From contig NZ_QVAI01000002.1 in assembly GCF_003427025.1 (NCBI RefSeq), forward strand, positions 372,001 to 436,000: a DNA stretch of 64,000 nucleotides, written 5' to 3'. Origin of the DNA: Jiangella endophytica. GTDB taxonomy: Bacteria > Actinomycetota > Actinomycetes > Jiangellales > Jiangellaceae. The translations under genes and the position numbers were made by a program. The notes under the pieces are model-generated. The model ran no database searches. It worked only from the letters and a program-made list of their open reading frames with translations, and was not told the DNA's origin. Shown here in pieces: positions 10,699 through 19,111 of the stretch. Position 1 is the first letter of the stretch; each line of letters starts with the position of its first letter.

Positions 10699-11838
10699 AT
10701 GAGATTGCTGGACCGATGGCGTACTACGCGCAGGCCGAACGACGCGATAGCGCCGTCGATCCTGGGCGGAACCGAAGACCTCGAGGTGGTCGGTGAGGCC
10801 AGCTATCAAGAGGCGCTGTGGAAGCTGTGCGGAGGGTCTCCGGGCGACCGGGTCCGGCACCGGATCGTCGCGGTCCTGGTGCCCGAACCCCATAACCAGC
10901 ACGACGAGAACGCCATCGCGGTCCACACCGGCGGGTATCTCGTCGGCTACCTGACGCGCGAGGTCGCGGCGCAGTACGTGGCCGGGCTGCACGCATTGAG
11001 GACGAGGATCGGCGGGCACGTCGCGCTGCACGGGGTGATCGTCGGCGGCGGATACTACGCGTCCGGGCGGGGCCGGCTCGGCGTCTGGCTCGATCACGAT
11101 CCCGCCGACTTCGGACTCGGCCGGGGGTCGCCCCGACCGCGCCGGGCGACGGGCACGCTGCGGACCGGGTTCACGGAGGCCTGGCTGACCGACGTCGCGG
11201 ACGACTCGTACGACCTCTCGTGGTTCGACGAGTTGCCTGACGCCGATCGGCCGGCGATCGCCATGCTTCGCCGGCTGCTGGAGACCGATCCGGACCCGAT
11301 CGACCGCCACTTCCAGTTCACCGAGCTGGAGAGCCGCCTGTACCGCAGCCGCGACCGCGACGAGTCGGCGCTGAACGAGTTCGACGACGCGTTCCGGCGG
11401 CACGACGCGGAGATGGACGTGATCCGGGCCGCGTTCATGGCCAAGTGGGGCAAGGTGCCGCTGCTCGCGACCTATCGTCAGATGGCCATCCGCTTGCAGA
11501 AGCAGAAGGACTGGACCGCCTGCGTCCGCTGGACCGAACGCGGCCTCGAGCTCTACGGCGACGACGCCGCTCGCGAGGAGGCGGTCGAAGATCTCCTGAA
11601 GCGCCGCAACCGCGCGCTCGCCAAGCTCGAGGCCGCGCTGTCGGCGGAGCCGGCCAGGCCGACCAGCGTCGTCACCACGCTGGCGAAGTCGTCAGGGGCA
11701 CCGCCCAGGGCGCCGGCCGGCATCGTCGCCGAGATCGAGATCCTGACCTGCTCTCGATGCGCGACGTCGTTCGAACGAGTGCGGGTCCGTGGCCGGAAGC
11801 CGTCACTCTGCCCGGACTGCCGGTCGGCGCCCGCGTGA
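10699..11838 (+). CDS. HIRAN domain protein with C-terminal zinc ribbon
   Basis: 379 residues from ATG 10699. Residues about 28-105 form a HIRAN domain (EVVGEASYQEALWKL, VPEPHNQHDENAIAV, YLVGYLTREVAAQY), a fold that binds DNA ends or unusual DNA and is often fused to helicases or nucleases. Here no nuclease or helicase domain follows; a helical, TPR-like middle (SRLYRSRDRDESALNEFDDA, with paired Trp/Arg helices) leads to a four-cysteine ribbon (CSRCATSFERV...LCPDC) at the end. Stand-alone actinobacterial HIRAN proteins like this are uncharacterised. It is monocistronic by spacing. Confidence 0.82.
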   Translation: MRLLDRWRTTRRPNDAIAPSILGGTEDLEVVGEASYQEALWKLCGGSPGDRVRHRIVAVLVPEPHNQHDENAIAVHTGGYLVGYLTREVAAQYVAGLHALRTRIGGHVALHGVIVGGGYYASGRGRLGVWLDHDPADFGLGRGSPRPRRATGTLRTGFTEAWLTDVADDSYDLSWFDELPDADRPAIAMLRRLLETDPDPIDRHFQFTELESRLYRSRDRDESALNEFDDAFRRHDAEMDVIRAAFMAKWGKVPLLATYRQMAIRLQKQKDWTACVRWTERGLELYGDDAAREEAVEDLLKRRNRALAKLEAALSAEPARPTSVVTTLAKSSGAPPRAPAGIVAEIEILTCSRCATSFERVRVRGRKPSLCPDCRSAPA

Positions 11839-11852
11839 GCCGTGCGGCGACG

Positions 11853-14135
11853 TCAGGTCGTCACGGCCGCCGGCGCGATGCTGGGAGCGATGTTGAAGTT
11901 GTGCCGGAAGACGTTGTCCGGGTCGTAGCGGTCCTTGATCTCGCGCAGCCGCTCCAGCGTCGCCGGCGGGAACGCCGCGGCCAGCACCTCCGGGCTCTGG
12001 TCGGTCTCGAAGCTGAGGTACAGGCCGGAGAAGAACGGCTGCAGCGTCGCCCAGACCTCGCCCAGTCGCTGGACATGGGCGCCCATGGCCGTCACCGAGA
12101 AGTTCGCCGACCGGTGGGCGTAGGCCGTCGCGTCGGCGGGGACGTCGGAGACGGCGCCACCGACGGCACGGATCTGGAAGAAGTAGATCGCGCCGCTGGA
12201 CAGGGCCTTCGCCACCGCTGCCGCGAACTCGGGCGTGATGTGCTCGATCAGGCCGCTGTGCGCCAGCGGCTCGCCGGTCGCCACGTGGGCGGGGCCGGAG
12301 GCGTTCTGCATGATCCCGGCGTAGGAGGTGATCGTCACCTCCTGGTCGTAGAGGGGTGCGATCGACGCGATCTCCTGCAGCCGCGCGACCACGACCTCCG
12401 GGTCGTCGGACTCGACCACGCTCCGGCTCTGCGCGACGGCCGGCTGCCCGTTCCGCGGCGGGCCCATGACGAGGAAGCTGGTGAGGTCGCGCGGCGCGTT
12501 CTCGACGGCGGCGCCCCAGCGGATCAGGTAGTCGCCGACGTCCTCCGCGACCTGGGTGAGGAAGCCCCACCCCACGTCGCCGACCTCGTCGGCGACGAAG
12601 TCGAAGGACGTGACGATGCCGAGGTTGCCGCCGGCGCCGCGGACCGCCCAGAACAGGTCCGGGTGCTCGGTCTCGCTGGCCCGCACCACCGAACCGTCGG
12701 CCAGGACGATCTCGGCCGCGCGCAGGTGGTCGATGGTCAGCCCGTGCGACCGCGACAGGTACCCGATGCCGCCGGCCGTCGCCAGCCCGCCCACCCCGAC
12801 CCCGCCGTAGTCGCCGGACGACAACGCCCAGCCGTGCGGAGCCAGCGCCGCCGCGACGTCTCCCCACCGTGCGCCGGAGCCGACGCGGACCAGCCGCTGC
12901 TCCTCGTCCAGCACCTCGATTCGGTCCAGCCGCCCGACGTCGATGACCAGGCCGCCGTTGTTGGTCGACCGTCCGCTGATGCCGTGCCCGCCGCTGCGGA
13001 CGCCCAGCGGCAGGTCGGGGTGGCGCCGCGCGTATGCCAGTGCCTCGACCACCTCTCCGGTCGACGACGGCCGCAGGACCAGGCCGGGTGATCCGCCGCG
13101 CAGGTAGCCGCCGCGCACGGTCCGGTAGTCGGGGTCGCCGGGCTCGACGGCGGAGTCGCGCAGCGTCGGCGGAAGGCCGTCGTAGTCGATGCCGTCGCGC
13201 CGTTGTGCCAGCGCCGACACGGGCCGGATCCGCTCCCCGGCCGAGCCGGCCGGCAGCGCGTCGTCGACGGCCTCGCGCAGCGCCGGCATGACCTCCTCGG
13301 CGAACTGCTGCATCGTGCGCGGGTCGTCGGCCATGACGATGAGGGTGCCGATGCCGTCGTCGACGACCAGCGGCAGCAGGTCGTCGACCCAGTCCTGGCT
13401 GGTGCCCTGCAGGAAGCCGGTGCGCGACGCGCCGAACCGTCCGCCGATGTTGAGCAGCCGGCGGATCTCGCGGGGGTCGCGGCCGGCCTCGCGCGCCGCC
13501 TCGTCGATGATCGCGTTGCCGCGCTCGAGGGCGCCCGGCTCGAGGTACGGCAGGCTGGGCAGCCAGCCGTCGCCCTTCTCGCCGATCAGCCGGAGCATGC
13601 GCGGCTTCAGCGCCCCGATCCACAGCGGGATCGGGTGTTTCGGCGCGGGGCCGCGCTTGGCGCCGTCGAGCCGGTAGAACTCGCCGCCGATCCGAGCCCC
13701 GCCGCGCGCGTCGACGTCCCACAGCGCCCGGATGACGTCGATCGCCTCGCTGAGCGCCTGGACGGACTCGCCCGGCGTGAGCCGGCGCCCGCCCATCGCC
13801 TCGATCGCGTCCCAGAACCCGCCCGCGCCGAGGCCGAGCTCGGCCCGTCCGTCGGAGAGCAGGTCGAGGCTGGCCGCGGCCCGGGCCAGCACGGCGGGCG
13901 TGCGCAGCGGGATGCTGTGCACGTTCGCGGACAGCCGCACGCGTGACGTCTGGGCCGCGACCCAGGTGAGCAGTGTCCAGGTGTCGAGGAACGCGGGCTG
14001 GTAGGGGTGATCCTGGAACGTCACCACGTCGAAGCCGAGCTGCTCGCTCAGCTGTGCGAGCGCGAGGGGCGTCTGCGGCGACTGGTTGGTGGGCGTGATG
14101 AAGGTGCCGAACTCGAGACGGTGGCCGTAGTTCAC
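11853..14135 (-). CDS. Fused LLM flavin oxidoreductase / FAD-linked (BBE-type) oxidase
   Basis: A 760-residue two-domain flavoprotein. GTG at 14133-14135 (start NYGHRLEFG) is chosen because luciferase-like proteins begin there; the frame is open 24 codons farther. Residues 1 to about 290 are a luciferase-like monooxygenase (FGTFITPTNQ, QDHPYQPAFLDTW, GLGAGGFWD), which uses FMN or F420. Residues about 320-760 are an FAD_binding_4 plus berberine-bridge C-terminal domain (LGVRSGGHGISGR with the likely FAD-linking His; VGVGGLATAGGIGYLSR; end YDPDNVFRHNFNI). The second covalent Cys of berberine-bridge enzymes is replaced (GDYGGVGVGG). Transcribed divergently from an HxlR regulator. Substrate unknown. 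Confidence 0.92.
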   Translation of the reverse strand: MNYGHRLEFGTFITPTNQSPQTPLALAQLSEQLGFDVVTFQDHPYQPAFLDTWTLLTWVAAQTSRVRLSANVHSIPLRTPAVLARAAASLDLLSDGRAELGLGAGGFWDAIEAMGGRRLTPGESVQALSEAIDVIRALWDVDARGGARIGGEFYRLDGAKRGPAPKHPIPLWIGALKPRMLRLIGEKGDGWLPSLPYLEPGALERGNAIIDEAAREAGRDPREIRRLLNIGGRFGASRTGFLQGTSQDWVDDLLPLVVDDGIGTLIVMADDPRTMQQFAEEVMPALREAVDDALPAGSAGERIRPVSALAQRRDGIDYDGLPPTLRDSAVEPGDPDYRTVRGGYLRGGSPGLVLRPSSTGEVVEALAYARRHPDLPLGVRSGGHGISGRSTNNGGLVIDVGRLDRIEVLDEEQRLVRVGSGARWGDVAAALAPHGWALSSGDYGGVGVGGLATAGGIGYLSRSHGLTIDHLRAAEIVLADGSVVRASETEHPDLFWAVRGAGGNLGIVTSFDFVADEVGDVGWGFLTQVAEDVGDYLIRWGAAVENAPRDLTSFLVMGPPRNGQPAVAQSRSVVESDDPEVVVARLQEIASIAPLYDQEVTITSYAGIMQNASGPAHVATGEPLAHSGLIEHITPEFAAAVAKALSSGAIYFFQIRAVGGAVSDVPADATAYAHRSANFSVTAMGAHVQRLGEVWATLQPFFSGLYLSFETDQSPEVLAAAFPPATLERLREIKDRYDPDNVFRHNFNIAPSIAPAAVTT

Positions 14136-14185
14136 GGTCCTCAGTCTCCGGATCGGGCCGGTTGTTGGCCAACTGGGCGTTAGCG

Positions 14186-14202
14186 ACTTACTATGAGTGA
14201 GT
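14186..14202. promoter_or_regulatory. Candidate HxlR operator
   Basis: An imperfect 17-bp palindrome, ACTTACT-ATG-AGTGAGT (6 of 7 pairs), lies between the divergent flavoprotein and HxlR genes and runs into the HxlR start codon. Its placement suits repression of either promoter. It is inferred only from symmetry and position. Confidence 0.4.
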
Positions 14203-14596
14203 GGCAATCGACACCAGACTCACCCCCGACCGACCGGAGACCGGGTTCGAGCACATCGACGACGAGAAGTGCCGGCTGTTCACCGGCTACATCGAGATCA
14301 TCGGCAAGAAGTGGAGCGGTGGCATCATGCTGGCCGGCGTTCGCGGCGCTCGGCGGTTCATCGAGTACCGCGCGGCGGTGCACGGCATCTCCGACCGGCT
14401 GCTGAACCAGCGCCTCAAGGAGCTCGAGGCCGAGGGCCTGATCGAGCGGACGGTCGTGCCCACCACTCCGGTGCTCGTGCAGTACCACCCGTCGGAGCGT
14501 GGCCGGAGCCTCATGCAGGCGCTCGAGCCGCTGGTCGCCTGGGGTGTGGACGATCACGAGCGGCAGCTGCGGGAGCAGGCGCGGGCGCACCGCTAG
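14201..14596 (+). CDS. HxlR family transcriptional regulator
   Basis: 131-residue winged-helix regulator. GTG start at 14201. The family pattern is intact: an N-terminal Cys (DEKCRLF), IIGKKWSGGIML, GARRFIEYRAAVHGISDRLLNQRLKELEAEGLIERTV split by the usual turns, and a wing YHPSERGRSLM. HxlR proteins sense electrophiles or redox signals, often through that single N-terminal cysteine, and usually control an adjacent oxidoreductase. Here the divergent flavin fusion gene is the natural target. The role is inferred from arrangement. Confidence 0.9.
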   Translation: MAIDTRLTPDRPETGFEHIDDEKCRLFTGYIEIIGKKWSGGIMLAGVRGARRFIEYRAAVHGISDRLLNQRLKELEAEGLIERTVVPTTPVLVQYHPSERGRSLMQALEPLVAWGVDDHERQLREQARAHR

Positions 14597-14676
14597 ATGA
14601 GTGAGGGCGATCGTCGGTGGTGGGGCGACGGCGTGCTTGTGGACGCCGATGATCATCAACGATCGCGTACAACACC

Positions 14677-14730
14677 AGGCGTTCTCCCGCTCCACCAGGC
14701 ATGCATGCCTCGTGATGCACCAGAACGCCT
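14677..14730. repeat. 54-bp interrupted palindrome, function unknown
   Basis: Centred at 14703/14704 is a perfect 14-bp palindrome AGGCATGCATGCCT. Farther out, GGCGTTCT (14678-14685) mirrors AGAACGCC (14722-14729), with further matching pairs between; 21 of 27 positions are symmetric. CACCAG occurs three times within it. The 384-bp gap between the HxlR gene and the hydrolase gene holds nothing else I can name. Could be a terminator, an operator, or a dispersed extragenic palindrome. Confidence 0.75.
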
Positions 14731-14980
14731 CATGGCACCGCCTCCCGGATGGAGGCCGCATTCGGACTGACTCATCCAGGGAGCCACTCGCCGGTCGTGC
14801 GGGTCCGATCCGGCGGATCTCCCCGGAATGGGCAGGCCGGGCCGCCTACGATGGGCGAGCACCCGCCCGGGCGCCCACCGGCTGCGCGTGACGGACCGCG
14901 CTGCCGCCAGCGGACACCGCCACCCCGGCGCCATTGCCGGCGGTCGCCGCCACCGGGCGGCCGCGACCGGAAGGAGACCC

Positions 14981-15841
14981 ATGCGCCTCGCGTCCATCCT
15001 CGTCGACGGTGTGCCGCGGGCCGCCGTCGTCCACCCGACCAAGGGCGTGGCCGTCGTCGCGGACCTGCTGCCGGAGTTCACCGGTGACGTCATGTCGCTG
15101 ATCGCGGACCGGCGCGGCGACGAGGTCGACGAGGCCGTGGCGCAGGCCGATCCGGGCCTGTTCCGGCCGGCCGGCGAGGTGACGTACACGGCGCCGTACC
15201 GTAACCCGCCGAAGATCTGGGGCATCGGCCTGAACTACGTCGACCACGCCAGTGACCTGGCCGAAGTGGTCCCGGACGAGCCGGCGTCGTTCATCAAGGG
15301 CCATCACACGATCATCGGGCCGGGCGAGCCGATCCCGTTGCCGGTGCAGAGCGAGCGCGTCACCGCGGAGGCCGAGGTCGGCCTGGTCATCGGCCGGTAC
15401 TGCCGCGACGTCGAGGAGGACGAGGCGCTGGACCACGTGTTCGGCCTGTGCGCGATCCTCGACCAGACCGCCGAAGACATCCTGCAACGCAATCCGCGGT
15501 TCCTGACCCGGTCGAAGAACTTCCCCGGCTTCTTCTCCTTCGGGCCGCACATCGTGCCGCTGGCCGAGGCGCTCGCCGCGCAACCGACCGGCCCGGACAT
15601 CGCCGGCATCGAGGTCAGCACGGTGGTCAACGGCGAGCGGCACCGCAGCAACGTCGTCGGGCGGATGCGGTTCTCGCCGGCCTTCCTGGTCAGCTTCCAC
15701 AGCAAGGTCATGCCGCTGTACCCGGGCGACATCATCTCGACGGGCACGCCCGGCGCCGTGGTCGTCCAGCCCGGCGACGTCGCCCGCTGTGAGGTCTCCG
15801 GGCTGGAGCCGCTGGTCAATCCCGTGGTCGCCCCTGAATGA
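14981..15841 (+). CDS. Fumarylacetoacetate hydrolase family protein
   Basis: 286 residues. ATG 14981 is chosen over upstream in-frame starts because GGAAGGAG lies 5-12 bases before it. Core motifs of the FAH fold are clear: WGIGLNYVDHASD, FIKGHHTIIGPGEPIPLP, AEAEVGLVIGRYCRDV (acidic metal ligands), GLCAILDQTAEDILQRNPRF and the closing PGDIISTGTPGAVV. Such metal-dependent enzymes cleave C-C bonds in acylpyruvates, 2-keto-acids or aromatic-degradation intermediates. No pathway partners sit next to it, so the substrate is open. Confidence 0.92.
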   Translation: MRLASILVDGVPRAAVVHPTKGVAVVADLLPEFTGDVMSLIADRRGDEVDEAVAQADPGLFRPAGEVTYTAPYRNPPKIWGIGLNYVDHASDLAEVVPDEPASFIKGHHTIIGPGEPIPLPVQSERVTAEAEVGLVIGRYCRDVEEDEALDHVFGLCAILDQTAEDILQRNPRFLTRSKNFPGFFSFGPHIVPLAEALAAQPTGPDIAGIEVSTVVNGERHRSNVVGRMRFSPAFLVSFHSKVMPLYPGDIISTGTPGAVVVQPGDVARCEVSGLEPLVNPVVAPE

Positions 15842-15922
15842 CCGGTCCGGCGCAGGGGCGCGGTCACATCCGGCGCCCGCCACTCGTCAACCAGGTGACG
15901 GGACGAGACGGGAGAGTGTGAC

Positions 15923-16831
15923 GTGACGCGCGACGACGACTGGCTGGCCCAGCGGTTCGAGGAGAACCGGCCGCGCATGCGGTCCGTGGCCTATCGCATG
16001 CTGGGCTCGGCCAGCGAGGCCGACGACGCCGTGCAGGAGGCCTGGCTGCGGCTGAGCCGCACCGACACCGACGAGGTACGCAACCTCGGCGGCTGGCTGA
16101 CGACGGTGGTGTCGCGGGTGGCGCTGGACATGCTGCGGTCGCGGACGTCGCGGCGCGAGGACCCGCTCGACGACGACGCCGACCGCGACACCGCCACCAT
16201 CGATGACGCCGCACCCGATCCCGAGGGCGAGGCGCTGCTGGCCGAGACCGTCGGTCCGGCCCTGCTCGTCGTTCTCGACTCGCTCGCGCCGGCCGAGCGG
16301 CTGGCCTTCGTCCTGCACGATCTGTTCGCGATGCCGTTCGACGAGATCGCGGCCATCCTCGACCGCACGCCAGCCGCCACCCGCCAGTTGGCCAGCCGGG
16401 CGCGTCGCCGCGTGCAGGGCGCCCGTGCGCCGTCCGCCGATCCGGCCCGGCAGCGGCTGGTCGTCGACGCGTTCCTCGCGGCCTCCCGCAACGGTCAGTT
16501 CCAGGACCTGCTCGCGTTGCTCGACCCCGACGTCGTGCTGCGCGCCGACGAGGTCGCGATCGAGAACGCGAAGGCCGGCCGGGCGCAGGGCGCGCCGGAG
16601 CTGGTCCGGTTGCTCCGCGGCGCCGACGCCGTCGCCGGCGTCTTCTCCGGCCGGGCGGCGCACGCCGAGACGGTCCTCGTCGACGGTGTCCCGGCGGCCG
16701 CGTGGGCGCCCGGCGGGCAGCCGCGGGCGCTGTTCCGGTTCACCTTCGACGGCGATCGCATCACCGCCATCGACATGGTCGGCGACCCCGATGCGATCGC
16801 CGAGGTGGAGGTCACGCTGTTCCGGCAGTGA
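15923..16831 (+). CDS. ECF sigma factor, SigJ-like with C-terminal SnoaL-type domain
   Basis: 302 residues from GTG 15923 with GGGAGAG upstream. Sigma-70 region 2 (RMRSVAYRMLGSASEADDAVQEAW) and region 4 (LAFVLHDLFAMPFDEIAAIL, then RQLASRARRRVQ) are followed by about 110 residues of an NTF2/SnoaL-like domain (VDAFLAASRNGQFQDLLALLDPDVVLRADE split across it). This build is typical of SigJ-type ECF factors, which have no classical anti-sigma gene and are thought to be controlled by the C-terminal domain itself. None is seen beside it. Target genes are unknown. Confidence 0.93.
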   Translation: MTRDDDWLAQRFEENRPRMRSVAYRMLGSASEADDAVQEAWLRLSRTDTDEVRNLGGWLTTVVSRVALDMLRSRTSRREDPLDDDADRDTATIDDAAPDPEGEALLAETVGPALLVVLDSLAPAERLAFVLHDLFAMPFDEIAAILDRTPAATRQLASRARRRVQGARAPSADPARQRLVVDAFLAASRNGQFQDLLALLDPDVVLRADEVAIENAKAGRAQGAPELVRLLRGADAVAGVFSGRAAHAETVLVDGVPAAAWAPGGQPRALFRFTFDGDRITAIDMVGDPDAIAEVEVTLFRQ

Positions 16832-16845
16832 CGACGGCGCCGGAG

Positions 16846-16985
16846 GCGATAGGATCGCGAATGCCCGGGCTGCGGCCCGGGTGCGACGAGTGTCTGCGAA
16901 GTCCGGTTCGATTCCGGCGCTGTCCCGCAACTGTGAAGCCGCCCGCCTGCCGCGGACGGACGAGCCAGGTCGCCAGCCTCGTGGC
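16846..16985 (+). ncRNA. Cobalamin riboswitch (AdoCbl/B12 aptamer)
   Basis: The leader shows the hallmarks of the B12 element: a 5' hairpin CCCGGGCTGCGGCCCGGG, the CCGGTTCGATTCCGG arm, the conserved core GCGCTGTCCCGCAACTGTGA (about 16917-16936), then GAAGCC, and the AGCCAGG/GCCAGCC closing box. It lies about 85 bp before btuF and would switch off the whole uptake and assembly operon when cobalamin is plentiful. Whether it acts on transcription or translation was not determined. Ends are approximate. Confidence 0.93.
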
Positions 16986-17067
16986 CCGGATTCGTCCTCG
17001 GTAGAAGGGCGGTTCGCAGATGGCACCCCGCCATCCGCGCCCCTTTACCGTCTGAAGGAGGCGCACG

Positions 17068-18045
17068 TTGCGAACCATCCGCCCCGCGCGGCTCGCCCTG
17101 CTGGCGGCCGCGCTCCCGCTCGTTCTCGTGGCCTGTGGCGACGACTCCGACGACAGCTCGGCCGCGCCGAGCGACGCGCCGTCGTCGGCCGCGGCCGGTG
17201 ACTCCGGCGACGATGCCGCGTTCCCCGTCACCGTCGACACCCAGGACGGGCCGGTCGAGATCGCTGAGCAGCCCGAGCACATCGTCTCGTTGTCGGCCAC
17301 GGCCACCGAGATGCTGTTCGCCATCGGCGCCGGTGACGCCGTCGTCGCCGCCGACTCGTACTCCAACTACCCTGCCGACGCACCGACCACGGACCTGTCC
17401 GCGTTCGAGCCCAACGTCGAGGCGATCATCGGGTACGACCCCGACCTCGTCATCGCGTCCAGCGATCCGGGCGAGCTCGTCTCCGGCCTGGCCGCCGTCG
17501 ACATCCCGGCCATCGTGCTGGCGCCCGCCGTCACACTCGACGACACCTACACGCAGCTCGAGCAGCTGGGCGCCGTCACGGGTCACGTCGGCGACGCCGC
17601 CGAGCTGGTCGGGCAGCTGCGGTCAGACGTCGACGAGCTCGTCGCGCAGGTCCCGGCCGACGCGCCGCCGGTGACGTATTACCACGAGCTCGACCCCAAC
17701 CTGTACACCGTCACCAGCGGCACGTTCATCGGCGAGATCTACCGGCTGGCCGGCCTGACCAGCATCGCCGACGAGGCGCCCGACGCCGCCGGCGGCTACC
17801 CGCAGCTGTCGCCGGAGTTCATCGTCACGGCGAACCCGGAGATCGTCTTCTTCGCCGACGGCGGGGCCGGCGGCGTCACGGCCGACGACATCGCGGCCCG
17901 GCCGGGCTGGGACCAGCTCAGCGCCGTCCAGCAGGACCGCGTCGTCGAGGTCGATCCCGACATCGCCAGCCGCTGGGGGCCGCGCATCGTCGACTTCCTG
18001 CGCACCGTCGTCGAGCAGCGGACGGCGCTCGCGCCGGCCGAATGA
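17068..18045 (+). CDS. btuF: Cobalamin ABC transporter substrate-binding lipoprotein
   Basis: 325-residue surface lipoprotein. TTG start at 17068 with GAAGGAGG 5-12 bases before. Signal peptide RTIRPARLALLAAALPLVLV ends at the lipobox VAC; a Ser/Asp/Ala-rich linker follows, then a helical-hinge TroA/BtuF fold (HIVSLSATATEMLFAIGAGD, ANPEIVFFADG, WGPRIVDFLRTV). The riboswitch directly upstream and btuC/btuD downstream identify the ligand as a corrinoid rather than a siderophore, which the same fold can also bind. Confidence 0.92.
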   Translation: MRTIRPARLALLAAALPLVLVACGDDSDDSSAAPSDAPSSAAAGDSGDDAAFPVTVDTQDGPVEIAEQPEHIVSLSATATEMLFAIGAGDAVVAADSYSNYPADAPTTDLSAFEPNVEAIIGYDPDLVIASSDPGELVSGLAAVDIPAIVLAPAVTLDDTYTQLEQLGAVTGHVGDAAELVGQLRSDVDELVAQVPADAPPVTYYHELDPNLYTVTSGTFIGEIYRLAGLTSIADEAPDAAGGYPQLSPEFIVTANPEIVFFADGGAGGVTADDIAARPGWDQLSAVQQDRVVEVDPDIASRWGPRIVDFLRTVVEQRTALAPAE

Positions 18046-18049
18046 CGCC

Positions 18050-19111
18050 ATGAGCAGCGCCGCCAGGAGCGAGCCTGACACCGCGACGCCCACGTTGCGG
18101 CCGGTCCGGCTGCCCCGGCGCTGGCTGGTCGGCTCGCTCGCGCTGCTCGTCGCGGCGGTCCTGCTCGGCCTCACGGTGGGGCCGGCGGGGCTGCCGCTGC
18201 GCGGCGTCGTCACCGAGATCGTCAACCTCGTGCCCGGCGTCGACCTCGCCGGTGGGCTGGACGACCGCGAGGCGGCGGTGCTCTGGCAGTTGCGCGCGCC
18301 GCGGGTCGTGCTCGGCCTGATGGTCGGAGCGATGCTGGCGCTGGCCGGGGCCGGGTACCAGGGCGTGTTCCGCAATCCGCTGGCCGACCCCTACCTGCTG
18401 GGCGTCGCCGCCGGCGCCGGGCTGGGGGCGACGTTCGCGATCGTCTCCGGCGGTAGCCGGTTGCTGGTGCCGCTGGCCGCGTTCACCGGGGGCGTGCTGG
18501 GCGTCGCCGCCACGTACGCGCTGGGGCGAGGCGTCGGCGGGCGCAGCACCAACTCGCTGATCCTCGCCGGCGTCGCGGTCGCCGCCTTCCTGACCTCGGT
18601 GCAGACGTACGTCAACCAGCGCAACACCGACTCCCTGCGCGAGGTGTACGGCTGGATCCTCGGCCGGCTGCTGACCGCCGGGTGGGACGAGGTGCTGGCG
18701 GTGCTGCCGTACATCGCGGTGTCGGCGATCGTGATCCTGGCGCACCGGCGGCTGCTCGACGTGCTCAGCGTCGGGCCTGACGAGGCCGGCACCCTCGGCG
18801 TCCCCGCGGCCCGGGTCCGCCTCGTGGTGGTGCTGGCGGCGACGCTCGGCACGGCGGCCGCGGTCTCGGTCAGCGGGCTGATCGGGTTCGTCGGCATCGT
18901 CGTCCCGCACATCGTGCGCATGCTGGCCGGCTCGTCGTATCGCATCGTGCTGCCGCTGGCGGCCGCGGTCGGCGCGACGTTCCTGGTGGTGGCCGATCTC
19001 GTCGCCCGCACCGTGGTGTCGCCCGGCGAGCTGCCGGTGGGTGTCGTCACCGCGTTCGTCGGCGCGCCGTTCTTCACGCTCGTGCTGCGCAGCTCTCGGA
19101 GGTCCTGGTGA
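18050..19111 (+). CDS. btuC: Cobalamin ABC transporter permease (FecCD family)
   Basis: 353 residues, about ten membrane helices, starting at ATG 18050, four bases after btuF. FecCD signatures are present: QLRAPRVVLGLMVGAMLALAG, NPLADPYLLGVAAGAGLGA, the GWILGRLL helix and the cytoplasmic GVPAARVRL coupling loop, followed by GLIGFVGIVVPHIVRM. It forms the translocation channel with BtuD. The last codon overlaps the btuD start, so translation is coupled. Confidence 0.94.
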   Translation: MSSAARSEPDTATPTLRPVRLPRRWLVGSLALLVAAVLLGLTVGPAGLPLRGVVTEIVNLVPGVDLAGGLDDREAAVLWQLRAPRVVLGLMVGAMLALAGAGYQGVFRNPLADPYLLGVAAGAGLGATFAIVSGGSRLLVPLAAFTGGVLGVAATYALGRGVGGRSTNSLILAGVAVAAFLTSVQTYVNQRNTDSLREVYGWILGRLLTAGWDEVLAVLPYIAVSAIVILAHRRLLDVLSVGPDEAGTLGVPAARVRLVVVLAATLGTAAAVSVSGLIGFVGIVVPHIVRMLAGSSYRIVLPLAAAVGATFLVVADLVARTVVSPGELPVGVVTAFVGAPFFTLVLRSSRRSW

